This document shows, one piece after another, positions 53,651-63,913 of a stretch of 64,000 bases of DNA. Source of the stretch: Stenotrophomonas nitritireducens (GTDB lineage Bacteria; Pseudomonadota; Gammaproteobacteria; Xanthomonadales; Xanthomonadaceae). Made by a program: the position numbers and the translations under genes. Positions within the stretch are counted from its first letter, which is position 1; each line of letters starts with the position of its first letter. The notes beneath the pieces were generated by a model. That model searched no databases. It was not told the DNA's origin and worked only from the letters and a program-made list of their open reading frames with translations. The DNA lies in contig NZ_LDJG01000006.1 in the NCBI RefSeq assembly GCF_001431425.1, forward strand, positions 1 to 64,000. The letters are read 5' to 3'.

Positions 53651-54436
53651 TCAGGGCTGCGAGGGCGCCGAGGCCACGGCCACGTCGTCGGCCCGTGCAT
53701 GCAGGCCCTGCACGTAGCTGGACAGCGCCTGGATTTCCTGCTCGGTCAGCTTGCCCGCCACCTGGGCCATGATCCGGAACTGCGACGGATCGGTCTCGTG
53801 GGTCTGGCCAGCCTGGTAGTGCTGCAGGCGCTGGGCGACGTAGCCGGCGTGCTGGCCGCCGATGTGCGGGTAGGCCGGGCCGGGGTTGCCGGCGCCGCTC
53901 GGGCCGTGGCAGGCCATGCAGGCCGGGATCTCGCGGCTGGCGTCGCCGCTGCGGTACAGCTTCTGGCCGATCTCGTAGAACTTCATGCCGGCGTACGGGC
54001 CGTCGGCGATGGCCATGTCGTCGGCGACGCCGGCGCCGGCCTTCTGGCGGGCGAAGAAGGCGCCGATGTCGCGCATGTCCTGCGCGGTCATGCCCTGCAC
54101 GAACGGCAGCATGGCGGCGACCGCGCCCTCTGTGCGCTGGCCGCCGGCGATCAGCGCCAGCTGGCGGGCGATGTAGCGCTCGCTCTGGCCGGCCAGCCGC
54201 GGATACATCTCCACGGCGGAATTGCCGTCGGCGCCGTGGCAGGCGGCGCAGGTCTGCGCCTTGCCTTCGCCGGCTTCGGCGTCGCCGGGCAGGGTCTTGC
54301 TGAGGTCGATTTCCAGCGGCGCGGTCTGCACCGGCGCGTTGTCGGGCACGGGCGTGACCGAACTCTGCGCGAAAGCGACGACGGCAATCAGCGGAATGGC
54401 AAGGGCGGAAACGGCTAAGACACGAGCGTGGCGCAT
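53651..54436 (-). CDS. Di-heme cytochrome c4
   Basis: Periplasmic electron carrier of 261 residues. Signal peptide MRHARVLAVSALAIPLIAVV, cleaved near AFAQ. Two heme-binding motifs: C63-A-A-C66-H67 and C173-M-A-C176-H177, each in a repeated cytochrome c fold with a Met axial ligand region. Cytochrome c4 commonly passes electrons to cbb3-type terminal oxidases. It is divergent from engB, the usual arrangement in Pseudomonas and Xanthomonas relatives. Confidence 0.93.
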   Translation of the reverse strand: MRHARVLAVSALAIPLIAVVAFAQSSVTPVPDNAPVQTAPLEIDLSKTLPGDAEAGEGKAQTCAACHGADGNSAVEMYPRLAGQSERYIARQLALIAGGQRTEGAVAAMLPFVQGMTAQDMRDIGAFFARQKAGAGVADDMAIADGPYAGMKFYEIGQKLYRSGDASREIPACMACHGPSGAGNPGPAYPHIGGQHAGYVAQRLQHYQAGQTHETDPSQFRIMAQVAGKLTEQEIQALSSYVQGLHARADDVAVASAPSQP

Positions 54437-54561
54437 GCAGAAGCTCCGTGTGGAACGGGCCGGGCGGGTCCGCGCGGCATCGACCGGATTATCCATGCCG
54501 TTTCATGGCAGGGTCAACGCACGGAGCGGCAGGGGAGGCCGCTCCGTGCGATCCTATGCCC

Positions 54562-55188
54562 ATGTCACAGCTCCTAGAACGCGCCCGCTACCTGCTTTCC
54601 GCCCACAATGCCCGGCAATTGCCGCCGGACGAGGGCGCCGAAGTGGCGTTCGCCGGTCGCTCCAATGCCGGCAAGTCCAGCGCGCTCAACGCGCTGACCC
54701 GCCAGAACGCGCTGGCCCGCGTCTCCAAGACCCCGGGCCGCACCCAGCAACTGGTGTTCTTCCAGGTCACTCCGGATGCCCACCTCGTCGACCTGCCCGG
54801 CTATGGCTACGCCAAGGTGCCGTACGAACTGCAGGCGCACTGGCAGGCCTTCATCGACAACTATTTCCGCACCCGCGAGGCGCTCAAGGGGCTGGTGGTG
54901 GTGATGGACATCCGCCATCCGCTCAAGGACTACGACCGGCAGATGCTGACCTACGCGGTGCAGCGCGGCCTGCCGGCGCACGCGCTGCTGACCAAGGCCG
55001 ACAAGCTCGGCCGCGGGCAGCAGGCGCAGACCCTGCAGAAGGTGCGCAAGGAGCTGGCCGATGCGTTCGGCGACTCGGTGAGCGTGCAGACCTTCTCCGG
55101 CGAGTCGAAGCAGGGCGTGGACGAGGCCCGCGCGGTAATCGGCGGCTGGCTGGGACTGAATCCGCCGGCGGACGGTACCCGGGCGTAA
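54562..55188 (+). CDS. engB: Ribosome-biogenesis GTPase EngB/YsxC
   Basis: Essential GTPase that assists maturation of the large ribosomal subunit. The 208-residue protein has G1 GRSNAGKSS (32-40), G3 DLPGYGYAKV and G4 LTKADK. The family's TPGRTQ switch region is also present. ATG 54562 is used; ATG 54556 would add two residues. It is divergent from cytochrome c4 by 125 bp. Confidence 0.96.
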   Translation: MSQLLERARYLLSAHNARQLPPDEGAEVAFAGRSNAGKSSALNALTRQNALARVSKTPGRTQQLVFFQVTPDAHLVDLPGYGYAKVPYELQAHWQAFIDNYFRTREALKGLVVVMDIRHPLKDYDRQMLTYAVQRGLPAHALLTKADKLGRGQQAQTLQKVRKELADAFGDSVSVQTFSGESKQGVDEARAVIGGWLGLNPPADGTRA

Positions 55189-55566
55189 GCCGTCGCGCTC
55201 CCGCATGCGGGAGAGGAATGCGGACGGGACGCTGGACCGGTCGGTCTGCTCCTGATCTGGGGGCGATATGTGCTTCGGCCTTTGGCATCGGCCGTCAGTG
55301 GCGGGAATCCGCCCGGCGCCCGGGTCGACGCTTCTGGCCGGGCGCTCCAGCGTGGCGATGCCGTCGGACGCGGCAACGCCTGCGACGAAATGTCGCAGGC
55401 GTTGCGGGGCGCCACGGCGTTGCGCGACAGCGGGCAAGGCGATTGCGGTAAGCCCAGCTCCGCTGGCCGGATCCTGCCGGCGGGCGGCAACGGCCGGCGA
55501 CAGTCCTGTGGCCGCGACCGATGGGGCATCCAGCTCGCCGCGCGTCGGCAGTCGGCCGGCGCGCCT
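55189..55566. other. 378-bp gap with two strong palindromes
   Basis: Between engB and the VIT gene, which converge. A 16-bp perfect palindrome CTCCCGCATGCGGGAG lies at 55198-55213, 9 bp after the engB stop. A 14-bp perfect stem with a GAAAT loop lies at 55373-55405 (arms GCAACGCCTGCGAC). Neither has a U-tract. No gene is convincing. Confidence 0.6.
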
Positions 55567-56271
55567 TCAGTCGGCGAGGTGGGTATCGAACAGGGTGCCG
55601 ATGGCCGCCGCCGCCGCCATCGCCAGCGCGCCCCAGAACATCACCCGCAGCGCGCCACGCAGGCGCGGCGCGCCGCCGGCATGGGCGGCCATCGCGCCGG
55701 TGATGCACAGCCCGATCAGGGTGGAAACGGTGGTGATCTGCGCCACGTGCGCATGCGGGGCGAGCAGTGCGGTCAGCACCGGCAGGGTCGCACCGGCGAT
55801 GAAGGCGCCCGCCGAAGCCACGGCGGCCTGCAATGGCCGTGCGCGCAGTTCCTCGGTGATGCCCAGTTCGTCGCGCGCATGCGCGGCGAGCGCATCGTGG
55901 GCGGTGAGCTGCACGGCCACCTGGTGCGCCAGCTCGGGCGACAACCCGCGCCGCCGGTAGATGCCGGCCAGTTCCTCCAGCTCGGTATGCGGGTCTTCGT
56001 GCAGTTCGCGGCGTTCGAGCGCCAGATCGGCATGCTCGGTATCGGCCTGCGACTGCACGGACACGTATTCGCCCGCGGCCATCGACATGGCGCCAGCGAC
56101 CGTGCCGGCCACCCCTGTGGCCAATACGGTCGATGCCGGCGCGCCGCTCGCGGCGATGCCGACCACCAGTCCTGCGACGGAGACGATGCCATCGTTGGCG
56201 CCGAGCACGGCCGCGCGCAGCCAGCCGACGCGCTCGGAACGATGGACTTCCTTGTGCGGGGATCGTTTCAT
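55567..56271 (-). CDS. VIT1/CCC1-family metal transporter
   Basis: Inner-membrane protein of 234 residues, probably moving Fe or Mn. About five membrane segments are visible. The family signature LGANDGIVSVAGLVVG lies near the N-terminus, and AAGEYVSVQSQAD leads into a charged cytosolic metal-binding region (ELEELAGIYRRRGL). ATG 56271 (MKRSPHKEVHRSERVGWLRA) is conserved in style. It is divergent from gshA. Confidence 0.88.
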   Translation of the reverse strand: MKRSPHKEVHRSERVGWLRAAVLGANDGIVSVAGLVVGIAASGAPASTVLATGVAGTVAGAMSMAAGEYVSVQSQADTEHADLALERRELHEDPHTELEELAGIYRRRGLSPELAHQVAVQLTAHDALAAHARDELGITEELRARPLQAAVASAGAFIAGATLPVLTALLAPHAHVAQITTVSTLIGLCITGAMAAHAGGAPRLRGALRVMFWGALAMAAAAAIGTLFDTHLAD

Positions 56272-56613
56272 GCCGGCCAGTGTAGGGCGGCGCGCCCGCC
56301 GCGGCTGGAATGACTCGCAGCTGCGGCTGCGAACGAGGGTCAAGTCGCCGCCGGTGGGATGCTGAAAACCGTCACCGCGACATGCCGGCAATAAGCGCCG
56401 CGATATAGTGCGCGCTTGGAAGCGGTTCGCGATCCATCGCGGGCGAGGGCCGGTGGCCCGTGGCGGAGCCGAGCAAGCGCAGCGTATGGAGATACGCGCA
56501 TTGCCGGCCCCGGACGGGGCGCAGGGACGAGCGCGACGGACCGCGGGCCGGTTCTTGTGATGCCGGGGGCAGGCCCCCATTTTCCGCCCAGCCAGAACAC
56601 TGCGAGCCAGCCC
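56272..56613. other. 342-bp gap upstream of gshA
   Basis: Divergent region between the VIT gene and gshA. Frames stay open through part of it by GC bias, and nothing recognisable is seen. It should hold both promoters. Confidence 0.4.
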
Positions 56614-57978
56614 TTGTCGAGCCCCAGCCACGTCGCCGATACGCCCATTACCGACCGCTCGCAGCTGGTGGAGGCGATCGCCTCAGGCGAGAAGCCGCGC
56701 GTGCAGTGGCGCATCGGCACCGAACACGAGAAGTTCGGATTCCGCCTGGACGACCTGCGCCCGCCGGCGTTCGAAGGCGAGCGCGGCATCGAGGCGCTGC
56801 TGACCGGGCTGACCCGTTTCGGCTGGGAGCCGGTGCAGGAAAACGGGAACACCATCGCCCTGCTGCGCGACGGCGCCTCGGTGACGCTGGAGCCGGCCGG
56901 TCAGCTGGAGCTGTCCGGCGCCGCGCTGGAAAGCATCCACCAGACCTGCGTGGAAACCGGCACCCACCTCAACGAAGTGGCGCAGGTGGCCGGCGAACTG
57001 CAGCTCGGTTTCCTCGGCATGGGCTTCCAGCCGAAGTGGACGCGCGCGGACATGCCGTGGATGCCCAAGGGGCGCTACCAGATCATGAAGAGCTACATGC
57101 CCAAGGTCGGTTCGCTCGGCCTGGACATGATGACCCGTACCTGCACGGTACAGGTCAACCTCGATTACGCCAGCGAAGCGGACATGGTGAAGAAGTTCCG
57201 CGTATCGCTGGCGCTGCAGCCGATCGCCACCGCGCTGTTCGCCGATTCGCCGTTCACGGAAGGGCAGCCGAACGGCTACCTCAGCTACCGCTCGCACATC
57301 TGGACCGATACCGACGCCGACCGCACCGGCATGCTCGATTTCGTGTTCGAGGAGGGCTTCGGCTACGAGCGCTATGTCGACTACCTACTCGACGTGCCGA
57401 TGTACTTTTCCTACCGCGACGGCATCTATCACGATGCCAGCGGCAAGTCGTTCCGCAGGTTCATGCGCGGCGAGCTGGACGTGCTGCCGGGCGCGCTGCC
57501 GACGCTGCGCGACTGGTCCGACCACATGACCACCGCCTTCCCGGAAGTGCGGCTGAAAAAATACCTGGAAATGCGCGGCGCCGACAGCGGCCCATGGAGC
57601 CGCATCTGCGCGCTGCCGGCGTTCTGGGTGGGGCTGCTGTACGACGATGCCGCGCTGGACGCGGCCTGGGACCTGGTCAAGGATTTCAGCCTGGCCGAGC
57701 GCCACGTGCTGCGCGACGGCGTGCCCAGGCACGCGATGAACCTGCCGTTCCGTGGCGGCAGCGTGCGTGACCTGGCGCGGCGCGCGCTGGAGATCTCGCG
57801 CGAAGGCCTGCGCCGCCGCGCCGCGCTCAACCATGACGGCCAGGACGAGACCCGCTTCCTCGACGTGCTGCAGGAGATCGTCGACTCTGGCAGGACCGCC
57901 GCCGAGCGCAAGCTCGACCTGTTCCACGGCGCCTGGGGCGGCAGCGTGGACCCGGTGTTCGGCGAGTTCGCCTACTGA
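56614..57978 (+). CDS. gshA: Glutamate-cysteine ligase, plant/proteobacterial type
   Basis: First enzyme of glutathione synthesis, joining Glu and Cys. The 454-residue protein is of the class shared by plants and Xanthomonas: [11 protein letters not shown] near the start, [25 protein letters not shown] and [16 protein letters not shown]. The start TTG 56614 ([16 protein letters not shown]) gives the family N-terminus and usual length; ATG and GTG codons further upstream would add non-conserved residues. A glutathione S-transferase follows after 53 bp, a sensible functional pair. Confidence 0.92.
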   Translation: MSSPSHVADTPITDRSQLVEAIASGEKPRVQWRIGTEHEKFGFRLDDLRPPAFEGERGIEALLTGLTRFGWEPVQENGNTIALLRDGASVTLEPAGQLELSGAALESIHQTCVETGTHLNEVAQVAGELQLGFLGMGFQPKWTRADMPWMPKGRYQIMKSYMPKVGSLGLDMMTRTCTVQVNLDYASEADMVKKFRVSLALQPIATALFADSPFTEGQPNGYLSYRSHIWTDTDADRTGMLDFVFEEGFGYERYVDYLLDVPMYFSYRDGIYHDASGKSFRRFMRGELDVLPGALPTLRDWSDHMTTAFPEVRLKKYLEMRGADSGPWSRICALPAFWVGLLYDDAALDAAWDLVKDFSLAERHVLRDGVPRHAMNLPFRGGSVRDLARRALEISREGLRRRAALNHDGQDETRFLDVLQEIVDSGRTAAERKLDLFHGAWGGSVDPVFGEFAY

Positions 57979-58031
57979 TGCGGCATCGCCCGCGTTGCTA
58001 GACTGCCGGCTCCTTTCCTGGAGACAGGCGC

Positions 58032-58667
58032 ATGGGCAGCACGGCGGACGAGATCGCCTTCTACACCCACCCGCAGTCGCGCGGCCGCATCGTGCGCTGG
58101 ATGCTGGAGGAAACAGGCCAGCCGTACCGCACCGAGGTACTGGGCTATGGCGAGAGCATGAAGTCGCCGGCGTACCTGGCCATCAACCCGATGGGCAAGG
58201 TGCCGGCCATCGTCCATCGCGGCGTGGCGGTCACCGAGGCCGCGGCCATCTGCAGCTATCTGGCCGATGCGTTCCCGCAGGCCGGGCTGGCGCCGGCGCT
58301 GGACGATCCGCTGCGCGGCAGCTATTTCCGCTGGCTGTTCTTCGCCGCCGGTCCGGTCGAGGCCGCAGCCAGCGCCAAGGCGTTCGGCCTGCTGGCGCCA
58401 CCGGAGAAGGCGGGCATGGTGGGCTACGGCAGTTTCGAGCAGATGGTCGACACGCTGGAGCAGGCCGTCGCCGGCGCCGCGCCGTGGCTGCTGGGCGAGC
58501 GTTTCAGCGCGGCCGACGTCTACCTGGGCAGCCAGGTGCTGTGGGGCATGATGTTCAGGACCCTGCCCGAGCGTCCGGCGTTCGCCGAGTACGGCGCACG
58601 CCTGCGCGCGCGCCCGGCATGGCAGCGCGCCAGCGCGCTGGACGACGCGCTCATTGCGCAGCAGTGA
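58032..58667 (+). CDS. Glutathione S-transferase family protein
   Basis: Cytosolic 211-residue GST. The thioredoxin-like N-domain (IAFYTHPQSRGRIVRWMLEE) is followed by INPMGKVPAIVHRG, with the cis-Pro, and VTEAAAICSYLAD, the gamma-Glu binding motif. The helical C-domain has LLGERFSAADVYLGS. Ser in HPQSRG could be the thiol-activating residue. It lies directly after gshA. Substrate unknown. Confidence 0.9.
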   Translation: MGSTADEIAFYTHPQSRGRIVRWMLEETGQPYRTEVLGYGESMKSPAYLAINPMGKVPAIVHRGVAVTEAAAICSYLADAFPQAGLAPALDDPLRGSYFRWLFFAAGPVEAAASAKAFGLLAPPEKAGMVGYGSFEQMVDTLEQAVAGAAPWLLGERFSAADVYLGSQVLWGMMFRTLPERPAFAEYGARLRARPAWQRASALDDALIAQQ

Positions 58668-58819
58668 ACATCGCCGGCGGTTGTCGCGCCGCGGCTTGAC
58701 CCCGGTCAGGGCGGACAGCGGCGCGGGCACGCAGTATCCGGTGGGCGGGCACGGTGCCCGCCGCCGGGACGGCCATGGGGCGGGCCACCGGTCGCGTGCT
58801 TCGCCCCGGGAGTATGTCG

Positions 58820-59062
58820 ATGACGCAATTCAGGATTTCCCTGTCCGGCACCGAGCCGGACCTGCAGGTGCTGGAAGACGCACTGCAGGACGCCGATCCT
58901 TCCGTCCTGCTGGACATCGAGCCGCTCAGCCGGGTGCTGCGCATCTCGACCCTGCTGGACGAACACAGCCTGCTGCCGGCACTGGGCCGCGGCGGCCTGT
59001 CGATTTCCGCCGCGCAGCTCGAGCGCGTGCCCTCGGAATGCTGCGGCGGTTGCGGCGGCTGA
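58820..59062 (+). CDS. Small protein with C-terminal Cys/Gly tail
   Basis: An 80-residue protein with no family that I recognise. The N-terminal part (MTQFRISLSGTEPDLQVLED) and a middle LLDIEPLSRVLRISTLLDE look like a small alpha/beta fold, perhaps ferredoxin-like. It ends SECCGGCGG, three Cys in five positions, a plausible metal or redox tail. GGGAG lies seven bases before ATG 58820; ATG 58814 is possible. Codon use fits the neighbours. It lies between the GST and the formaldehyde genes. The tail suggests thiol or metal chemistry, but this is inference. Confidence 0.65.
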   Translation: MTQFRISLSGTEPDLQVLEDALQDADPSVLLDIEPLSRVLRISTLLDEHSLLPALGRGGLSISAAQLERVPSECCGGCGG

Positions 59063-59578
59063 GCCGCCGCGGCGCGACGGCTCGGGCCGGGGCCGGCACG
59101 CGGGCGCCACGCGTGCCGGCCCCAGGTCCTGGTTCGACGATGCGGACCTGATGCATCCGCTGGAAAACGGGCCTGCCGCCCGCGGTGCGATCCTGCGCCG
59201 CGCAGGATCGGACGGGTGCGTGGTCTGCCGCTGTCTGATGCTTTCCGTGCAGCGAAGCCTGGAAAGGCCGGGGTGATGGTTGCCGGTCATCCCGCCATGC
59301 GGCCGCCCTTCGGTGCCGGCAGCGACATGCCGGTGGGCGCCTCCGCAGGGCATCTGCGGGAGAGGGGCGTCCCTTCCGGTGCCGTTCCCCTGCCGATGAC
59401 CGGGCTGCTGGCGCGGCGCGATGAGCCGTTGCCGGCGTGCCGCGACCGCTGAAGGCGCGATCCCCTCACGTTTTTCCTGCCATGGGCCGGGCTCCACCCG
59501 GTGGGGCGTCGCCCGCGCCGCTGGATGCCGGATGGTTTTCCAATATACTGTCCCCCAGTACAGGATAGGAGCGGATGC
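59063..59578. other. 516-bp gap upstream of frmR
   Basis: No gene is convincing. The right end holds the frmR promoter and operator (59544-59560). The left part shows nothing recognisable beyond GC-rich stretches. Confidence 0.5.
59544..59560 (+). promoter_or_regulatory. FrmR/RcnR-type operator overlapping the -10 of frmR
   Basis: TACTGTCCCCCAGTA (59546-59560) is, on the other strand, TACT-GGGGGAC-AGTA, the layout of RcnR/FrmR sites: AT arms around a G-tract. TATACT at 59544-59549 is a good -10 and overlaps it, so repressor binding would block transcription of frmR and frmA. The start codon of frmR is 18 bp downstream. Confidence 0.8.
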
Positions 59579-59854
59579 GTGCCGCATTCCCCCGAGGAAA
59601 AGAAGAAGGTGCTGGCGCGGGTGCGGCGCATCCGCGGGCAGTGCGATGCGCTGGAGCGCGCGCTGGAAGCCGGCGCCGACTGCGGCCCGGTGCTGCAGCA
59701 GATCGCGGCCATCCGCGGCGCCGTCAACGGGCTGATGTCCGAAGTGATGGAGGCGCACCTGCGCGAGGAATTCGGCCAGCCGGCGCAGTCGGCCGCGCAG
59801 CGCGCCGCGCGCGTGGCCGAGATGTCCGGCCTGATCCGCTCCTACCTCAAGTAG
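59579..59854 (+). CDS. frmR: Formaldehyde-responsive repressor FrmR
   Basis: CsoR/RcnR-family repressor of 91 residues, all-helical. The formaldehyde-sensing residues of FrmR are all there: Pro2 (MPHSPEEKKK), Cys35 (ADCGPVLQQ) and His60 (EAHLREE). These fit the known mechanism of a methylene bridge between Pro2 and Cys35. GTG 59579 with GGAG upstream gives the conserved N-terminus. The TAG stop lies within the GTAG end of an extragenic palindrome. The operator sits just upstream and frmA follows. Confidence 0.93.
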   Translation: MPHSPEEKKKVLARVRRIRGQCDALERALEAGADCGPVLQQIAAIRGAVNGLMSEVMEAHLREEFGQPAQSAAQRAARVAEMSGLIRSYLK

Positions 59855-59873
59855 GGGCGGCTCCAGCCGCGAC
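59851..59873. repeat. GTAG-type palindrome at the frmR stop codon
   Basis: GTAGGGGCGGCTCCAGCCGC is a hairpin whose GTAG end contains the TAG stop of frmR. A looser inverse copy (GACGGAAGCCGCTCCTGCC) lies about 60 bp further on, so the pair may form a larger structure before frmA. Confidence 0.7.
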
Positions 59874-59902
59874 GGGCTTTCGCGCCGCCTGCAGGGGGCT
59901 GA

Positions 59903-61105
<1,203 letters not shown>

Positions 61106-61106
61106 G

Positions 61107-61445
61107 ATGAATGCGATGTTCGATAAAGAGGGATTGGCCGCCGCGCTGGCCGGCATGGACGATAGCCAGGAAGCGCGCGAGGCGATCGAGCGGCTGCAGG
61201 AGCCCGATCTGGTGAAGATCGATCGGTTGATCCTGTCCTCGCTGGACCGGGCATGGAAGAAGGCGGGCTTCGTTACCGCAGGTGTGTTGATCGCCGCGCC
61301 CGACGAGTACGAGGATATTCCGGAGGCGTATTACGCTTCGCGTATCCGCGCCCTGGCCCACGCTTCGCGGATCGAAGTGAAGGGTGACCTGGAAGTGTTG
61401 AAGACCTGCGAGATCCGTCTTTCGACTGCATCGGGAGCCGACTGA
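61107..61445 (+). CDS. DUF3658-like small protein between frmA and fghA
   Basis: A 112-residue cytosolic protein. The segments [21 protein letters not shown], then [27 protein letters not shown] and a final CEIRLS, resemble the C-terminal DUF3658 module that elsewhere is joined to DUF1835. Here it stands alone. The start ATG 61107 lies 1 bp after the frmA stop (ATG 61116 is an alternative), and fghA starts 1 bp after its stop, so it is tightly embedded in the formaldehyde operon. No catalytic motif is visible. A role in formaldehyde metabolism is inferred from position only. Confidence 0.7.
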   Translation: MNAMFDKEGLAAALAGMDDSQEAREAIERLQEPDLVKIDRLILSSLDRAWKKAGFVTAGVLIAAPDEYEDIPEAYYASRIRALAHASRIEVKGDLEVLKTCEIRLSTASGAD

Positions 61446-61446
61446 G

Positions 61447-62283
61447 ATGACGATGGAACGCCTTGAACATCGCGCCTGCTTCGGCGGCTGGCAGGATGTC
61501 TACCGGCACCGTTCGGAGGTGCTGGGCTGCGACATGAGCGTCGCCGTCTACCTGCCGCCGCAGGCCGAAAGCGGGGCGAAGCTGCCGGTGCTGTACTGGC
61601 TGTCGGGCCTGACCTGCACCGAGCAGAACTTCATCACCAAGGCCGGCGCGCAGCGCTACGCCGCCGAGCACGGGATCATCCTGGTCGTGCCCGATACCAG
61701 CCCGCGCGGCGACGACGTGCCCGATGCGGAAGGCTACGACCTGGGCAAGGGCGCCGGGTTCTACCTCAACGCCACGCAGCAGCCGTGGGCGTCGCATTAC
61801 CGGATGTACGACTACATCGTCGACGAGCTGCCGGCGCTGGTCGAGGCGCATTTCCCGGCCAGCGACGCACGCGCGATCAGCGGCCATTCGATGGGCGGTC
61901 ATGGCGCGCTGCTGATCGCATTGCGCAACCCGGGCCGCTACCGCAGCGTGTCGGCGTTCTCGCCGATCGTGGCGCCGTCGCAGGTGCCGTGGGGCGAGAA
62001 GGCGTTCTGCGCCTATCTCGGCCAGGACCGGGAGGCATGGCGGCAATACGACGCCACCGCGCTGGTGGCCGATGCCGGCGAACGCCTGCCGTTGCTGGTC
62101 GAGCAGGGTGGGGCCGACGAGTTCCTCGACACCCAGCTGCGCCCGCAGCTGCTGCGCGACGCCTGCGCGGCCGCCGGCCATCCGCTGCAGCTGCGGCTGC
62201 GGCCGGGCTACGACCACAGTTATTACTTCATCGCCAGTTTCATCGGCGAGCACATCGCCCACCACGCCCGCGCCATGGCCTGA
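61447..62283 (+). CDS. fghA: S-formylglutathione hydrolase
   Basis: Esterase-D-type alpha/beta hydrolase that splits S-formylglutathione to formate and glutathione, the last step of glutathione-linked formaldehyde oxidation. The 278-residue protein has the nucleophile S148 in GHSMGGHG, a likely Asp in GGADEF (D224) and H257 in YDHSYYF. The [16 protein letters not shown] segment is typical. It is last in frmR-frmA-DUF3658-fghA; a terminator-like hairpin follows. Confidence 0.96.
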   Translation: MTMERLEHRACFGGWQDVYRHRSEVLGCDMSVAVYLPPQAESGAKLPVLYWLSGLTCTEQNFITKAGAQRYAAEHGIILVVPDTSPRGDDVPDAEGYDLGKGAGFYLNATQQPWASHYRMYDYIVDELPALVEAHFPASDARAISGHSMGGHGALLIALRNPGRYRSVSAFSPIVAPSQVPWGEKAFCAYLGQDREAWRQYDATALVADAGERLPLLVEQGGADEFLDTQLRPQLLRDACAAAGHPLQLRLRPGYDHSYYFIASFIGEHIAHHARAMA

Positions 62284-62300
62284 GCCGGCGCGGGCAGAGT

Positions 62301-62329
62301 GGAAAAGCGCGCGGGTCGTCGCGCTTTCC
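62301..62329 (+). terminator. Terminator-like hairpin after fghA
   Basis: GGAAAAGCGCG and CGCGCTTTCC pair around an 8-nt loop, with one unpaired A. The A-rich and T-rich stem ends make termination plausible, but no separate U-tract follows. Confidence 0.55.
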
Positions 62330-62380
62330 ATGCGCGCGCCTTTGCTATCGTCCAGCCATCGGCGTTGGTAGGGGGACCGC

Positions 62381-63835
62381 ATGCCGCTCGTGTTGGCGCT
62401 CCTGTTCGTGTTGTGCCATGGCCTGGCGCTGGCAATGCTGCCGGCATCGGCGACCGTCCTGTCGTTCTGCTTCCTCATCGCCGCGCCGTTGCTGGCCGCC
62501 GCCGCGTGCCTGCGGCGAGGGTGGCGGCAGCGGGCCGCGCCGGGCTGGCGGGCCACTGCGCTGGCCATGCTGCTGTGGGCGGGCGGCATGGCCATGAACA
62601 TGGTCGATGCGGTGCGTGCGGGCGATGCCAACGACACGCCGGAGATCAGCCTGCTGCTCTACGTGGCCTACGGCGTGCCGCTGGTGTTCGTGCTGGCGCG
62701 CGCCCGGCGCGAGCGCTGGGCGATCAGCCTGATCGACGCCCTGCTGGCGGCCCTGCTGGGCGTGCTGTTCTTCCTGCATACCCGCTACCACGCCAATGCC
62801 GGCGATGCAGGCATGAACGGCCTGCGCCTTCTGTTCGACATCCAGAACGCCTGCATCGCGGCATTCGCGCTGCTGCGCTGGGCCAGCATGGATCTGCCCG
62901 GCCGGCGCGCGTTCTTCCGCGTGCTGGCGATCTACGCGGTGGTCTATCTGGTGGTGGCCGGCTATATCAACCACGCCGCCGCCTACATTCCCTTCGGCCT
63001 GCCCGCCGACCTGCTGATCGACCTGCCCTTCCTGCTGCTGGCGGTGCTGGCGCTGCGCGCGCGCGAATCCGCACCTGCCGGCGAGCGCCCGCGGTTGCGG
63101 CATGCCGTGCAGGCGGGCGGGCCAATGATCCTGCCGCTGTTGCTGCTGGTGGTCGCCACGCTGGTGGTGGATCACGCACGGTACTGGGCGCTGGCCGGCT
63201 TCGTGGCGGCGATCCTGGGCTTCGGCCTGCGCAGCATGCTCCTGCAGATCGAGCTGCTGGAACGGCAGGCGGCGCTGGACGCGCTCGCGCGGCTTGATGG
63301 GTTGACCGGGGTTGCCAACCGCCGCCAGTTCGACGCCGTGCTGCAGGCCGAATGGAGCCGCGCCTGCCGTCAGGAGAGCGCGCTGTCGCTGCTGCTGATC
63401 GACATCGACCACTTCAAGCGGTTCAACGATACCTACGGCCATCCGGCGGGGGACCGCTGCCTGCGCGAGGTGGCGGCGATGCTGCAGGCCACCGCGGCGC
63501 GCGGCGGCGACCTGGTGGCCCGTTACGGTGGCGAGGAGTTCGCGGTGGTGGCGCCGGCCACGTGCCCGGAAAGCGCGCACGAGCTGGGCGAACGCCTGCG
63601 CGTGGCGGTGCAGGCGATTCCAGCGGGGGTACTGCCGGAATCAGTGACCATCAGCGTCGGCGTGGCCGGCATGCGGGCATTGCAGCCGCAGCCGCCGGAA
63701 GCATTGCTGGCCGGCGCGGACGCCGCGCTGTACGCGGCCAAGCGCGCCGGCCGCAACCGCGTGGAAACCTGGGTGGAAGCCGGGCCGGCGCAGGGCATGG
63801 GGATCGGCCCGCCCATGCCCTCCAGCATGTATTGA
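62381..63835 (+). CDS. Membrane-bound diguanylate cyclase (GGDEF)
   Basis: Inner-membrane c-di-GMP synthase of 484 residues. About eight membrane segments occupy residues 1-285, with no known sensor family. The GGDEF domain follows from about 300 (LDGLTGVANRRQFD). The active site reads RYGGEEF (GGEEF 383-387), which is functional in many cyclases. The inhibitory site RxxD (R374-D377) is present, so product inhibition is expected. DIDHFKRFNDTYGH matches the metal and GTP region. No partner gene is seen. Confidence 0.92.
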   Translation: MPLVLALLFVLCHGLALAMLPASATVLSFCFLIAAPLLAAAACLRRGWRQRAAPGWRATALAMLLWAGGMAMNMVDAVRAGDANDTPEISLLLYVAYGVPLVFVLARARRERWAISLIDALLAALLGVLFFLHTRYHANAGDAGMNGLRLLFDIQNACIAAFALLRWASMDLPGRRAFFRVLAIYAVVYLVVAGYINHAAAYIPFGLPADLLIDLPFLLLAVLALRARESAPAGERPRLRHAVQAGGPMILPLLLLVVATLVVDHARYWALAGFVAAILGFGLRSMLLQIELLERQAALDALARLDGLTGVANRRQFDAVLQAEWSRACRQESALSLLLIDIDHFKRFNDTYGHPAGDRCLREVAAMLQATAARGGDLVARYGGEEFAVVAPATCPESAHELGERLRVAVQAIPAGVLPESVTISVGVAGMRALQPQPPEALLAGADAALYAAKRAGRNRVETWVEAGPAQGMGIGPPMPSSMY

Positions 63836-63913
63836 ACCTGGTCCGCCGCTCGCGGCCCTGCGCGGTTCAGGCCCCCTCTCCTGGCGGAAGCGGGGGGCAG
63901 CCGGGCAGCATGA

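Noticed and set aside
59063..59543. Open frames in the gap before frmR, for example one starting at 59216
   Set aside because: No ribosome site, no recognisable domain and atypical residue composition. Probably non-coding.
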